From: Hymenobacter nivis
GTDB taxonomy: Bacteria; Bacteroidota; Bacteroidia; Cytophagales; Hymenobacteraceae
Reading direction: 5' to 3'
DNA: 64,000 bases
Assembly (NCBI RefSeq): GCF_003149515.1
Contig: NZ_CP029145.1
Span: 3,224,001-3,288,000 of the forward strand
In this document: piece after piece, positions 17,636 to 26,237 of the stretch
How positions within the stretch are numbered: the stretch's first letter is position 1
Layout of the letters: every line of letters starts with the position of its first letter
Notes under the pieces: generated by a model
Databases searched by the model: none
Told to the model about the DNA's origin: nothing
What the model saw: only the letters and a program-made list of their open reading frames with translations
Program-made: the position numbers and the translations under genes

Positions 17636-17670
17636 AAAAGACCCAGCCCGCCCGGCTGGGTCTTTTCTTT
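17636..17670 (+). terminator. Rho-independent terminator
   Basis: A 13-bp stem (AAAAGACCCAGCC / GGCTGGGTCTTTT), a short loop and a following T-rich stretch, 25 bp after the OmpA gene stop. Confidence 0.9.
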
Positions 17671-17773
17671 GGCGAGGGCCCCAGCGGTTGGCAAATTTTT
17701 CCCCTGGCACGGCATTTGGATTTGGGCGATGCAGCCGGCCGAAACCCTTCGCTGCCTGCTCATTCGCCCCGTT

Positions 17774-18643
17774 ATGAAACCGTTCCTTACCCTCGTCGCC
17801 GCTGCTGGCTGGCTAGCTTTTGGTTTGGCTACTGCCAGCCAGGCCCAGCCCGCCGGCCCGCCGCCCACGGCCGTCAACTTCACGTCGGAGCGCGGGGTAC
17901 CATTTGGCCTCGTGCTCGACGGGCAGTTGCTGGCGGCCCCGGTGGTGCGCGCGCTACACCTCGACTACCTGGCCCCGGGCCAGCACTGGGCCGAGTTCAG
18001 CGTGCCCTCGGCGGCGGGCCTGCAACGCTCGCAGGTGAACCTGTGGCTGGAGCCGGGCCTGGAAACCAGCTTCGTGCTAGTGCAGCGCCCCGGCCGGCCC
18101 GCGCAGCTGCGGCAAGTGAGCCGGGGGCCCCTCCTGCCCCGCGACTACCCCGCCTGGGCCCCAGGCCCCGACGACTACGGCCCCGGCCAGGGCCCCTACG
18201 GCGGCAATGGTAACGCCAATGACGGCAGCTACGGCGGCGCTTACCCGCCCGCTGGGCCGGGCAGCTACCCCTCGCCCGGCAACGCGCCCAGTTACCCGGG
18301 CCTAGTCGGCCCGGGCTACGGCACCCCAGCCCCGGGCGGCAACTACCTGCCCCCCCTGAATTCGCGCGACGCCGCCGACCTGGTGCAGACCCTGAGCCAG
18401 TACCCGTTTGACGACCAGCGGCTCGACATTGCACACCGGGCCCTGGAGCGCAGCAGCCTGCGCTCGACGGAGTTGGCTACGCTGGTGCGGACGCTGACTT
18501 TCGATAAATCGCAGAAAGAGCTGGCCAAATTTGGCTACGCCCACGTGGTGGACCCGCAGAATTTTTACCGCGTGTACGACGCCTTCACCTTCCCAACGAG
18601 CGCGCGGGAAGTGCAGCAGGCGCTGGGGCTGCCGCGCAATTAG
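17774..18643 (+). CDS. DUF4476 domain exported protein
   Basis: 289 residues with a signal peptide ending ATASQAQ. Residues about 35-125 are a beta-rich domain. A Gly/Pro/Tyr-rich low-complexity linker follows (about 130-195, many GPGPYGG-like repeats). The C-terminal 95 residues match DUF4476: LVQTLSQYPFDDQRLDIAHR and LAKFGYAHVVDPQNFYRVYDAF. The function of DUF4476 is unknown; it is common in periplasmic Bacteroidota proteins. The ATG at 17774 opens the signal peptide; a longer in-frame extension from 17669 runs over the preceding terminator and is not plausible. Confidence 0.88.
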   Translation: MKPFLTLVAAAGWLAFGLATASQAQPAGPPPTAVNFTSERGVPFGLVLDGQLLAAPVVRALHLDYLAPGQHWAEFSVPSAAGLQRSQVNLWLEPGLETSFVLVQRPGRPAQLRQVSRGPLLPRDYPAWAPGPDDYGPGQGPYGGNGNANDGSYGGAYPPAGPGSYPSPGNAPSYPGLVGPGYGTPAPGGNYLPPLNSRDAADLVQTLSQYPFDDQRLDIAHRALERSSLRSTELATLVRTLTFDKSQKELAKFGYAHVVDPQNFYRVYDAFTFPTSAREVQQALGLPRN

Positions 18644-18664
18644 CCCCTTGGGAGTATTGTAAAG

Positions 18665-18710
18665 ACGGCCGGCCCGCTTCTCTTTGCAGAAAAGCGGGCC
18701 GGCCGTTTTG
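18665..18710. terminator. Bidirectional rho-independent terminator
   Basis: A 15-bp perfect stem (ACGGCCGGCCCGCTT / AAGCGGGCCGGCCGT) followed by T4, between convergent genes. Confidence 0.9.
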
Positions 18711-18727
18711 GCGATCTTGCGGGGGCC

Positions 18728-19204
18728 CTAGCGCAGGCGGTCCATGCTGCGCACGAGGCGCTCATCCTGGCGGATGTAGCGGCTGGCCAGTAGGTTGAGC
18801 ACCAGCGCCAGGGTGGGCAGGTAGAAGCCGGCCAGGTAGTGGCCTTCCATTTTCACGTTCAGCATGGCATCGGCGCGACTCGAATACAGGAAGGCGGCCC
18901 CCAGCGTGGCCACCACCAGCAGCAAATTGAGCGAGCATACCAGCAGCTGCACCGCGCGGCGGCGGTACTGGAAAATGGCGTAGATAGCCGTGGCCGCCGC
19001 CGAGAGCGCCAGCGTGCCAATGGGCCAGGCCGAGGCCACCAGCCCGCCCGCGTCGGGCGAGGGGCCCCGGTAAAGGTTGAAGGCCGTGAGGGTGAGGCTA
19101 GCGTGGGTGAGGGGGTCGGTTTTCGTCCAGAGGGGCAGGGCGGCAGCGCCCAGCATGGCCAGGGCCAGCAGCAGTAAAAACACGCTTTGGATTCTTTGTA
19201 TCAT
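18728..19204 (-). CDS. DUF4293 integral membrane protein
   Basis: 158 residues with four transmembrane helices. It starts MIQRIQSVFLLLLALAM, the typical DUF4293 beginning, and ends with a charged tail (IRQDERLVRSMDRLR). The family is restricted to Bacteroidota and has no known function. The start is ATG 19204; in-frame codons upstream lie in GC-rich leader. A TAAATTTG box (19256-19249 on the minus strand) fits a -7 element about 45 nt upstream, without a clear -33 partner. Confidence 0.9.
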   Translation of the reverse strand: MIQRIQSVFLLLLALAMLGAAALPLWTKTDPLTHASLTLTAFNLYRGPSPDAGGLVASAWPIGTLALSAAATAIYAIFQYRRRAVQLLVCSLNLLLVVATLGAAFLYSSRADAMLNVKMEGHYLAGFYLPTLALVLNLLASRYIRQDERLVRSMDRLR

Positions 19205-19298
19205 CTTTGTCGTTGTGGTTAAGGGCCGGCCTGTGCGGGGCCGGGCCACAAATTTAGCCTGTACCGGGGGCTTCGCGCCCCACAATATCTTCTTGCTG

Positions 19299-20501
19299 AT
19301 GCCAAGTGCTTACATCGTGGACGCCGTGCGGACCCCGATTGGAAAATTCGGCGGCGCGCTGAGCAGCGTCCGCCCCGACGATTTGGCCGCGCTCGTGTTG
19401 CGCGAACTGCTGCGCCGCAATCCCACGCTCGATAAAAATGCCGTGGAGGACGTCATCATGGGAGCCGCCAACCAGGCCGGCGAAGATAACCGCAACGTGG
19501 CCCGCATGGCGGCCCTGTTGGCTGGCCTGCCCATCACGGTGCCCGGCGTGACGGTGAACAGACTATGTGCCAGTGGCTTGCAGAGCATCATGGATGCCTC
19601 GCGGGCCATTAAGGCGGGCGAGGGCGATGTGTACCTGGCCGGTGGCTCGGAAAGCATGACCCGGGCCCCGTTCGTGATGGCCAAGTCGGAAACGGCCTAC
19701 GCCCGCGACTTCACGGCCTACGATACCACCCTCGGCTCGCGCTTCACCAATCCCAAGCTGAACCGCATGCACTTCCCCTACAACATGGGGCAGACGGCCG
19801 AGAACGTGGCCAAGCAGTTCAACATCAGCCGCGAAGAACAGGACGCCTTTGCCTTCGAAAGCCAGCGCAAGTACCACCGCGCGGCTGAGAAGGGGCGTTT
19901 CCGCAAGGAAATTGTACCCGTGTTCCTGCCGCAGCCCATCGGCGACACCGCCTTATTCGACACCGACGAGCAGCCGCGCATCTCGACCCTGGAGAAGCTG
20001 GCGACCCTCAAGCCCGTGTTTCAGCCCGACGGCGGCACCGTGACGGCAGGCAACTCGACCGGCATCAACGACGGCGCCGCAGCCGTGCTGATGGTAAGCG
20101 ACGATGCCCTGAAACTTTACAACCTCAAGCCCATGGCGCGGGTGGTAACCTCGGCCGTGGTCGGCGTCGACCCCGCGATGATGGGCCTGGGGCCCATTAC
20201 AGCCATCCGCAAGGTGCTGGCGCGCGCCGGCCTCACGCTGGCCGACATGGACCTGATTGAGCTGAACGAAGCCTTTGCGGCCCAGACCATTGCCTGCATC
20301 CGCGAGCTGGGCATGGACACCGACAAGATGAACGTAAACGGCGGATCCATCGCCATTGGCCACCCGCTGGGCTCGTCGGGCTCGCGCATCACGGCCACCC
20401 TACTGCACGAAATGCAGCGCCGCGAGGGGGCCCGCTATGGCCTGGCCGCCATGTGCGTGGGCATGGGCCAGGGCGCCGCGGTGATTTACGAAAAAGCCTG
20501 A
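19299..20501 (+). CDS. Acetyl-CoA C-acyltransferase (thiolase)
   Basis: 400 residues, the normal thiolase size. It has the first active-site Cys in VNRLCASGLQS, the NEAFAAQ motif, the active-site His in GGSIAIGHPLGSSGSR and the second Cys in AAMCVGMGQGAA. It catalyses thiolytic cleavage of 3-oxoacyl-CoA or the reverse condensation. The GVTVNRLCASG context resembles the degradative group that includes 3-oxoadipyl-CoA thiolases, but no ring-cleavage genes are nearby and beta-oxidation is equally likely. The start is ATG 19299, directly before SAYIVDAVRTPIGKFGG. Confidence 0.94.
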   Translation: MPSAYIVDAVRTPIGKFGGALSSVRPDDLAALVLRELLRRNPTLDKNAVEDVIMGAANQAGEDNRNVARMAALLAGLPITVPGVTVNRLCASGLQSIMDASRAIKAGEGDVYLAGGSESMTRAPFVMAKSETAYARDFTAYDTTLGSRFTNPKLNRMHFPYNMGQTAENVAKQFNISREEQDAFAFESQRKYHRAAEKGRFRKEIVPVFLPQPIGDTALFDTDEQPRISTLEKLATLKPVFQPDGGTVTAGNSTGINDGAAAVLMVSDDALKLYNLKPMARVVTSAVVGVDPAMMGLGPITAIRKVLARAGLTLADMDLIELNEAFAAQTIACIRELGMDTDKMNVNGGSIAIGHPLGSSGSRITATLLHEMQRREGARYGLAAMCVGMGQGAAVIYEKA

Positions 20502-20505
20502 TTTT

Positions 20506-20576
20506 CAGTTAACAGTGAGTAGTTATCAACGAATAAACAGCCATTTTGATAAATACCCACTGTTAACTGATAACTG
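20506..20576. repeat. Intergenic inverted repeat, AGTTAACAGTG type
   Basis: Arms CAGTTAACAGTG (20506-20517) and CACTGTTAACTG (20558-20569) are perfectly complementary, with AGTTATCA and TGATAACT partly extending the symmetry. The repeat fills the gap between the thiolase gene and truA. Confidence 0.7.
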
Positions 20577-20581
20577 ATTTG

Positions 20582-21334
20582 ATGAAGTATTTCCTTCACC
20601 TCGCCTACGACGGCACGGCGTACTCCGGCTGGCAGGTGCAGCCCAACGCGCCCACCGTGCAGGCGGCCCTCAACGGGGCCCTGGCCAAGGTGTTGCGCCA
20701 GCCCATCAGCACCCTCGGCAGCGGGCGCACCGACGCCGGGGTGCACGCCCGCCACCAGGTGGCCCACTTCGAGGCTGAGCTGCCGGCCGGTATGGACGAG
20801 GCCTTGCTGCTGTACCGCCTGCGCCGCACCCTACCCGCCGACGTGGCCCCGCTGCGCCTGCACCCGGTGCCCCCGTCGGCCAACGCCCGCTTCGACGCCG
20901 AGGCCCGCACCTACGAGTATTTTTTGCTGGACGCGCCCGACCCGTTTCGGCGCGACCAAGCCCTGTACCTCGACCGGGCCCCCGACGTGGACCTGATGAA
21001 CGCCGCCGCCGCCCACCTGGTGGGGCAGTTCGATTTCACCACGTTTTCAAAGTCCAAGGGGGCCGAGACGCACTACATCTGCCGCTGCACCGAGGCAGCC
21101 TGGCACCCCACGCCGGGCGGCTGGGTGTTCCGCATCCGGGCCAACCGCTTCGTGCGCGGCATGGTACGGCTGGTGGTGGGCACGCTGCTCGACGTAGGCC
21201 GCGGCAAGCACACGCCGGCCCAGTTCCAGCAGCTGCTGTGGGCCCAGCAGCGGATGGCGGCCGGCACTTCGGCCCCGCCGCAGGGGCTGTTCCTGACCCG
21301 GGTAGAGTACCCCGCGGGGCTGATACCGGAATAG
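20582..21334 (+). CDS. truA: tRNA pseudouridine(38-40) synthase
   Basis: 250 residues. The N-terminus LAYDGTAYSGWQVQP and the catalytic motif GSGRTDAGVHARHQVAHF, with nucleophile Asp near residue 51, identify TruA. The C-terminal RANRFVRGMVRLVVGTLLDVG is the conserved RNA-binding/dimer segment. It converts uridines 38-40 of the tRNA anticodon arm to pseudouridine. ATG 20582 is used; it starts just 5 bp after the intergenic inverted repeat. Confidence 0.95.
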   Translation: MKYFLHLAYDGTAYSGWQVQPNAPTVQAALNGALAKVLRQPISTLGSGRTDAGVHARHQVAHFEAELPAGMDEALLLYRLRRTLPADVAPLRLHPVPPSANARFDAEARTYEYFLLDAPDPFRRDQALYLDRAPDVDLMNAAAAHLVGQFDFTTFSKSKGAETHYICRCTEAAWHPTPGGWVFRIRANRFVRGMVRLVVGTLLDVGRGKHTPAQFQQLLWAQQRMAAGTSAPPQGLFLTRVEYPAGLIPE

Positions 21335-21459
21335 GGCCCCGGCGGCCTAGCGGCTGTCGTTCCAACATTCCACGCATCAAGTGGAATGTCGGGATGGCAA
21401 GCTGCTCACCTGTTTGGATGACTCCCAAGTGGCCATCGGCCCAACTTTTTAGGCCGGCG

Positions 21460-21467
21460 TAACTTTG
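21460..21467 (+). promoter_or_regulatory. TAACTTTG -7 box just before the ABC exporter start
   Basis: TAACTTTG matches TAnnTTTG and lies 6 nt before the ATG at 21474, so a start site near the A of the ATG would give a leaderless or nearly leaderless mRNA. I see no TTG at the expected -33 distance. A small hairpin (ACATTCCAC / GTGGAATGT) lies at 21364-21388 upstream. Confidence 0.45.
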
Positions 21468-21473
21468 TAGCCT

Positions 21474-23264
21474 ATGCAACCCCAACCCGACGCTACTTCC
21501 GCTACCAAAACCGGCCAGGTGTTCGATTGGCTGGTGCTGCGCCGCCTGCTCAGCTACGTGACGCCCTACCGCGGCGTATTCATCGGCCTGATTGTGCTGA
21601 CCGTGGCCACGGCCGCCCTGGGCACGCTGCGGCCCTTCCTCATCCAGAAAATGGTGGACGTGAGCATCGAGCAGGGCGACCGCACCGGCCTGAACCACAT
21701 GTTTTTGTGGCTGCTGGGCCTGCTCGTGGCCCACGCTGGCGTCAGCTACTTGCAGACCTACTACGGCGGCTGGCTGGGCCAATACATCGTGCGCGACATC
21801 CGCACCGACCTCTACCGCCACCTGCTGAACCTCAAGCTGAGCTTTTTTGACCGCACGCCCATCGGCGTGCTCGTAACGCGCAACATCTCGGACGTGGAAA
21901 CGCTGTCCGACGTGTTCAGCGAGGGGCTGGCGGCGATGGTAGGCGACATCCTGCAAATCCTGTTCATTATGGGATTCATGTTTTACATCGACTGGCGCCT
22001 GACCCTCATCAGCTTGTCGGTGATTCCGCCGCTGCTCTTTTCTACTTATGTGTTCAAGGAGAAGGTGAAAGTATCGTTTCAGGACGTGCGCAACGCCGTG
22101 GCCAAGCTCAACTCGTTCGTGCAGGAGCACCTGACGGGCATGAGCGTGGTGCAGATTTTTGGCAACGAGCAGCGCGAATTCAAGAAATTTGAGAAGATAA
22201 ACCGCGAGCACACCGACGCGAATATCCGCTCGGTGCTATACTACTCCATTTATTTTCCGGTGGCCGAGGTGCTGGGGGCTATTGGCGTGGGCTTGCTGGT
22301 TTGGTACGCGGCCCAGGGCCAGATCGAGGGCACGATTTCCAAGGGGGCCCTCATTGCGTTCATCATGTACAACGCGCTGTTCTTCCGGCCCATCCGCCAG
22401 ATTGCCGACCGCTTCAACACCCTCCAGCTGGGCCTGGTGAGCACTGAGCGGCTGCTGAAACTACTCGACAGCACCGACCTGGTGGCCACCACCGGCGACT
22501 ACGTGCCCGCCGCGCCACTGGAGGGCGACGTGCGCTTCGACCACGTGAAATTTGCCTATAACCCACCCGAGTGGGTGCTGAAAGACATCAGCTTCCACGC
22601 AAAGCCGGGCCAGACCATTGCCTTCGTGGGCGCCACCGGGGCGGGCAAAACCAGCATTATCAACCTGCTGAGCCGATTTTACGACATCCAGGAAGGCCGC
22701 ATTTTGGTGGACGGGCGCGACCTGCGCGACTACGACCTGAGCGTGTTGCGCCGCCAGATTGGCGTGGTGCTGCAAGACGTGTTCCTGTTTGCGGGCAGCA
22801 TCCGCGACAACATCACGCTGGGCAGCAGCGAAATAAACGACGAGCAAATTTGGGAAGCGGCCGACCTCGTGGGAGCCCGGCGCTTCATCGAGCGCCTGCC
22901 CGGGGCCCTCGACTACCCGGTGATGGAGCGCGGCGCCACGCTCTCGGTAGGCCAGCGCCAGCTCATCAGCTTCGTGCGGGCCCTGGTGTACCAGCCGCGG
23001 GTGATTGTGCTCGACGAGGCCACCTCGTCGGTCGATTCCGAGACGGAGGAAATGATCCAGAACGCCATCGAGAAGCTGATGCAGGGACGTACCTCGCTCG
23101 TCATCGCCCACCGCCTGAGCACCATCCAGAAAGCCGACCAGATCATCGTGCTCGACAAAGGCGAAATCAAGGAAGTGGGCACCCACGAAGAGCTGCTGCG
23201 CCTCGAAAACGGCTATTACGCCCAACTCTACCGCATGCAGTATGCGCTGGGCGAGGCTAGTTAA
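21474..23264 (+). CDS. ABC exporter, fused permease/ATPase (MsbA-like)
   Basis: 596 residues. An N-terminal six-helix exporter domain (about residues 25-330) is followed by an ATPase domain with Walker A GATGAGKTS (about 386-394), a Q-loop in GVVLQDVFLFAGSI, signature LSVGQRQL, Walker B VIVLDEATSSVDSE and the H-loop IAHRLSTI. This is the half-transporter layout of MsbA/BmrA proteins that work as dimers in the inner membrane, moving lipids or drugs. The substrate is not determinable. It stands alone, converging with a membrane protein gene across an inverted repeat. Confidence 0.92.
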   Translation: MQPQPDATSATKTGQVFDWLVLRRLLSYVTPYRGVFIGLIVLTVATAALGTLRPFLIQKMVDVSIEQGDRTGLNHMFLWLLGLLVAHAGVSYLQTYYGGWLGQYIVRDIRTDLYRHLLNLKLSFFDRTPIGVLVTRNISDVETLSDVFSEGLAAMVGDILQILFIMGFMFYIDWRLTLISLSVIPPLLFSTYVFKEKVKVSFQDVRNAVAKLNSFVQEHLTGMSVVQIFGNEQREFKKFEKINREHTDANIRSVLYYSIYFPVAEVLGAIGVGLLVWYAAQGQIEGTISKGALIAFIMYNALFFRPIRQIADRFNTLQLGLVSTERLLKLLDSTDLVATTGDYVPAAPLEGDVRFDHVKFAYNPPEWVLKDISFHAKPGQTIAFVGATGAGKTSIINLLSRFYDIQEGRILVDGRDLRDYDLSVLRRQIGVVLQDVFLFAGSIRDNITLGSSEINDEQIWEAADLVGARRFIERLPGALDYPVMERGATLSVGQRQLISFVRALVYQPRVIVLDEATSSVDSETEEMIQNAIEKLMQGRTSLVIAHRLSTIQKADQIIVLDKGEIKEVGTHEELLRLENGYYAQLYRMQYALGEAS

Positions 23265-23308
23265 GTATTGAGGCTTTGAATTTTAGCTTTCTTACTCAAT
23301 ACACTCAC

Positions 23309-23408
23309 AAAGAAGTAGGATGCGGGGCTTGCCCCCGTCCGTCGCTGCACAGTTGACGCACGATTCGTTCAACGGCGGGTGGGGGCGAGCCCCGCATCCT
23401 ACTTCTTT
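23309..23408. repeat. Dispersed inverted repeat, family B copy 1
   Basis: 28-nt arms (AAAGAAGTAGGATGCGGGGC and on, 23309-23336, and its complement 23381-23408) differ at one position. The 44-nt centre contains further short pairings. It lies between convergent genes. The second copy of the same family is at 39941-40038. Confidence 0.85.
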
Positions 23409-23454
23409 CTCGCAAACTACTTCACGACGGGTGTAATCAATTCGGGCCGCGTAC

Positions 23455-24177
23455 TTAAACCGACTTGGTGGGCGCCGCCGGGGGCCCCGGCGCGGCACTT
23501 GGCAAAGCCGGCGCGCTCCCGGGGATAAGGGGGGCACCGCGCTCGTCCTTCAGCATCGGCAGGAAGCTGCGCAGCACCAGCACTACGGCCATAAACAGCA
23601 GGAACGGTAGCAGCCAGCTGCGGCTGCGGTAGGGCTCGGTGCCCACGTAGCGCGGCCAAAACCACAGAAAAAACGCGGCCAGCGCCACCACGTTCACCAC
23701 CACTGGTACCAGCAGAAGGGCCGTGGGGTTGGCCGCGGCGGCGGCCCAGCGCAGGGCGAAGCCGCCCGCCAGCAAGCAGCCCACCATAAAGGCCACGAGC
23801 CCCGCCAGGGCCTGCGTGCGGCGCAGCCGGAACAGGTTGGTGCCCAGCAGCACGCCGCCGGCCAGCATCGAAAACATGAGCGAAAACAGGACGATGGTGC
23901 CGGGCGAAAATAGCTCGGGGCCCTCGGCCGTATCGGGGTCGAAGGGCGCCTCGCGGCGGCGCACGACCTCCGCCGCGTCGTCTTCGGTGCGCTGCTGGGC
24001 CACGGCGGTTTCGAGGCCGGGGCGCAGGTCGTCTTCCTCGGGGGCGGGCTGGCCACGGCGGCGCAGCTCGGCCAGGGCAGCCAGCACGGCGGCGTCGCGG
24101 TACTGGGCGTAGCCGCTCACGTATTGGTGCAGCTCGGCCAAACTCTTGGCTTGCATTTTAGCCGCGTAATCTTCCAT
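23455..24177 (-). CDS. Four-helix membrane protein, unknown function
   Basis: 240 residues. The N-terminal 75 residues are soluble and helical (LAELHQYVSGYAQYRDAAVL ... ELRRRGQPAPEEDDL). Four transmembrane helices follow (for example FSLMFSMLAGGVLLGTNLF and LLPFLLFMAVVLVLRSFLP) and then a Pro/Ala-rich tail. I recognise no family. It lies 66 bp downstream of kynU on the same strand and may be co-transcribed, with no evident link to tryptophan breakdown. Confidence 0.75.
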   Translation of the reverse strand: MEDYAAKMQAKSLAELHQYVSGYAQYRDAAVLAALAELRRRGQPAPEEDDLRPGLETAVAQQRTEDDAAEVVRRREAPFDPDTAEGPELFSPGTIVLFSLMFSMLAGGVLLGTNLFRLRRTQALAGLVAFMVGCLLAGGFALRWAAAAANPTALLLVPVVVNVVALAAFFLWFWPRYVGTEPYRSRSWLLPFLLFMAVVLVLRSFLPMLKDERGAPLIPGSAPALPSAAPGPPAAPTKSV

Positions 24178-24243
24178 TGGTCGTCAAGTATTGACTGAAG
24201 TACGGCGAACGCGGCAAAAAGTGCCGGTTGCCCGCCCGGGGCC

Positions 24244-25527
24244 CTAGCCGGCGGCAAAAAAATCGTGCATTGCCGCCCCGGCCCGCCGCACGTCCTCAAA
24301 CGAATTATACAGCGGCACGGGCGACAGGCGAATCACATTTGGCTCGCGCCAGTCGGCCACCACGCCCCGGGCGGCCAGGTAGTCGAACAGTTCGCGCCCG
24401 CGCTGGTGCACCAGCACCGAGAGCTGGCAGCCGCGCTGGGCGGGGTCGGCAGGGGTGATGATTTCGAGCTGGTCGGCGGGCAGGTTCAGGGCCCTGATCA
24501 GGCTTTCGAGGTAAGCAGTGAGCGGCTCGCTTTTGGCGCGCAGGGTGGCCATACCCCCGGCGCGGGCCACCAGGTCGAGGCTGGCGCGCAGGGGAGCCAG
24601 CAGCAGCACCGGCGAGTTCGACAGCAGCCAGCCGTCGGCGCCGGGCGTGGGGCGGAAGCCTTTTTTCATCTGGAACCGCTCGGCCGGCTCCTGGCCCCAC
24701 CAGCCGGCCAGGCGCAGCAGGTCGGGCCGGTTGGCAAACCGCTCGTGTATGTAGGCCCCGGCAATGCCGCCGGGCCCCGAATTCAGGTACTTGTAGGTGC
24801 ACCAACAGGCAAAGTCCACGTCCCAGTCGTGCAGGTGCAGCGGCACGTTGCCGGCGGCGTGGGCCAGGTCGAAGCCCACGGTAGCGCCCACCGCGTGCCC
24901 GGCGGCCGTGATGGCGGCCATGTCGAACACCTGCCCGGTGTAGTAATTCAGCCCGCCCAGCAGCACGGTGGCCAGCGAGTCGCCCAACTCGGCAATTTTG
25001 ACGGCAATGTCCTCCGTGCGCAGCGTGTGCTCGCCGGGACGGGGCACCAGCTCCACAATGGCGTCGTCGGGGTCGAGGCCATGCAGGCGGGCCTGCGTTT
25101 CGATGGCGTACTGGTCGGAGGGGAACGCGCCGCCTTCCATCAGCACCTTGTAGCGGGCCCCGGCGGGCCGGTAGAAGGAAACCAGCAGCAGGTGCAGGTT
25201 CACGCTCAATCCGTTCATAATCACCACTTCGTGCGGCAGGGCCCCCACCACCGGCGCACTGGCCTCGGCCAGGGGCCCGTGGGAATGCATCCAGGGCGCG
25301 GTGCCGTGGAAGTGGCCCTCCACGGCCAGCTCGGCCCAGTTGGTCAGCTCGGCGTCGAGGGCGGCGCGGGTAGCCTTGGGCTGCAACCCCAGCGAGTTGC
25401 CGCAAAAATAGGCCACCGGCTGGCCATTGGGCCCGTTGGGGAACAGGAATTCGGCGCGAAAAGCGGCCAGCGGGTCGGCCGCATCAAGGGCGGCGGCGTG
25501 GGTGGGGTCGAGGAGCGCAGAGGACAT
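24244..25527 (-). CDS. kynU: Kynureninase
   Basis: 427 residues. Family marks are YFCGNSLGLQP near the N-terminus, HFHGTAPWMHSHGPLAE and GFDLAHAAGN with the PLP-pairing Asp. The motif WCTYKYLNSGPGG carries the Schiff-base Lys. It cleaves kynurenine or 3-hydroxykynurenine to anthranilate or 3-hydroxyanthranilate plus alanine, using PLP in the cytoplasm. The neighbouring haaO uses the second product, so the pair belongs to the kynurenine route to quinolinate/NAD or to tryptophan breakdown. Kynurenine monooxygenase and tryptophan dioxygenase are not in the window. ATG 25527 is preceded by a TACCTTTG box. Confidence 0.95.
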   Translation of the reverse strand: MSSALLDPTHAAALDAADPLAAFRAEFLFPNGPNGQPVAYFCGNSLGLQPKATRAALDAELTNWAELAVEGHFHGTAPWMHSHGPLAEASAPVVGALPHEVVIMNGLSVNLHLLLVSFYRPAGARYKVLMEGGAFPSDQYAIETQARLHGLDPDDAIVELVPRPGEHTLRTEDIAVKIAELGDSLATVLLGGLNYYTGQVFDMAAITAAGHAVGATVGFDLAHAAGNVPLHLHDWDVDFACWCTYKYLNSGPGGIAGAYIHERFANRPDLLRLAGWWGQEPAERFQMKKGFRPTPGADGWLLSNSPVLLLAPLRASLDLVARAGGMATLRAKSEPLTAYLESLIRALNLPADQLEIITPADPAQRGCQLSVLVHQRGRELFDYLAARGVVADWREPNVIRLSPVPLYNSFEDVRRAGAAMHDFFAAG

Positions 25528-25530
25528 GCC

Positions 25531-25538
25531 CAAAGGTA
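25531..25538 (-). promoter_or_regulatory. TACCTTTG -7 box abutting the kynU start
   Basis: The box ends 3 nt before the kynU ATG, implying a leaderless transcript if used. No -33 TTG is visible in the GC-rich flank. Confidence 0.4.
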
Positions 25539-25602
25539 CGGCCGGGGCCCCCGGCCGGTTGGCCTACCCCATAATAACGTGGCCACTACCGCTACCCGAG
25601 AC

Positions 25603-26139
25603 CTACGGCTGGGCCGGCATTGGGACGGGCGCTTCGAGGTAGGCGCCGCAGACTTTGCAGGTGCGCAGGGCATCGTCGGCCCAGAAGCGGTTCATGATGG
25701 GTGGGAGCTGGGCCACGATGTCAGTGATTTCGGCGAACTCCTCGTGCAGCTTGTGGCCGCAGTTTTCGCAGTACCACTGGAAGCCGTCGAGCTCGCCGGG
25801 GGCCCGGTAGCGCTCCAGCACCAAGCCCACGCCGCCGACCGGGCGGCGCGGCGAGTGCGGCGTATTGGGTGGCAGCAGGAACATGTCGCCGGGCCCGATT
25901 TCCAGGTCCACGGGTTGGCCGTCGTCGATGATTTTCAGCGTCATCGTGCCTTCAATTTGCAAAAACAACTCCTCGCCCGCGTCCACGTGGTAGTCCTTGC
26001 GGGCGTTGGGGCCCCCAACCACCATCACGATAAAATCCTGGTTATCCTTGAATATCTGCTGGTTGTTTACCGGCGGCTTCAACAAGTGGCGGTGTTCGGC
26101 AATCCACTGTTGGAAGTTGAAAGGGCGGGCGATGGGCAT
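25603..26139 (-). CDS. haaO: 3-hydroxyanthranilate 3,4-dioxygenase
   Basis: 178 residues, a single-domain cupin. Iron ligands and the substrate site sit in DYHVDAGEELFLQIEGTM and PPNTPHSPRRPVG. The C-terminus has the second, rubredoxin-like iron site (CENC near 125 and CKVC near 165) typical of bacterial 3HAO. It opens the ring of 3-hydroxyanthranilate to give aminocarboxymuconate semialdehyde, which cyclises to quinolinate. It lies 75 bp upstream of kynU in the same direction. A TAGCTTTG box at 26172-26165 is 25 nt before the ATG. Confidence 0.95.
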   Translation of the reverse strand: MPIARPFNFQQWIAEHRHLLKPPVNNQQIFKDNQDFIVMVVGGPNARKDYHVDAGEELFLQIEGTMTLKIIDDGQPVDLEIGPGDMFLLPPNTPHSPRRPVGGVGLVLERYRAPGELDGFQWYCENCGHKLHEEFAEITDIVAQLPPIMNRFWADDALRTCKVCGAYLEAPVPMPAQP

Positions 26140-26237
26140 GGCAGCGGGCGTGAAAGCGGTGGGGCAAAGCTAGCTACCAGCGCCGGCCTACTTTTGTTGG
26201 GGGCCCCGCGCGCCCGGACCCTCTCTGCCACGTCTTC

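Noticed and set aside
21036..22211. Minus-strand open frame of 391 codons opposite truA and the ABC exporter
   Set aside because: Covers the conserved ABC permease region in antisense; His/Gln/Ala-rich translation without motifs.
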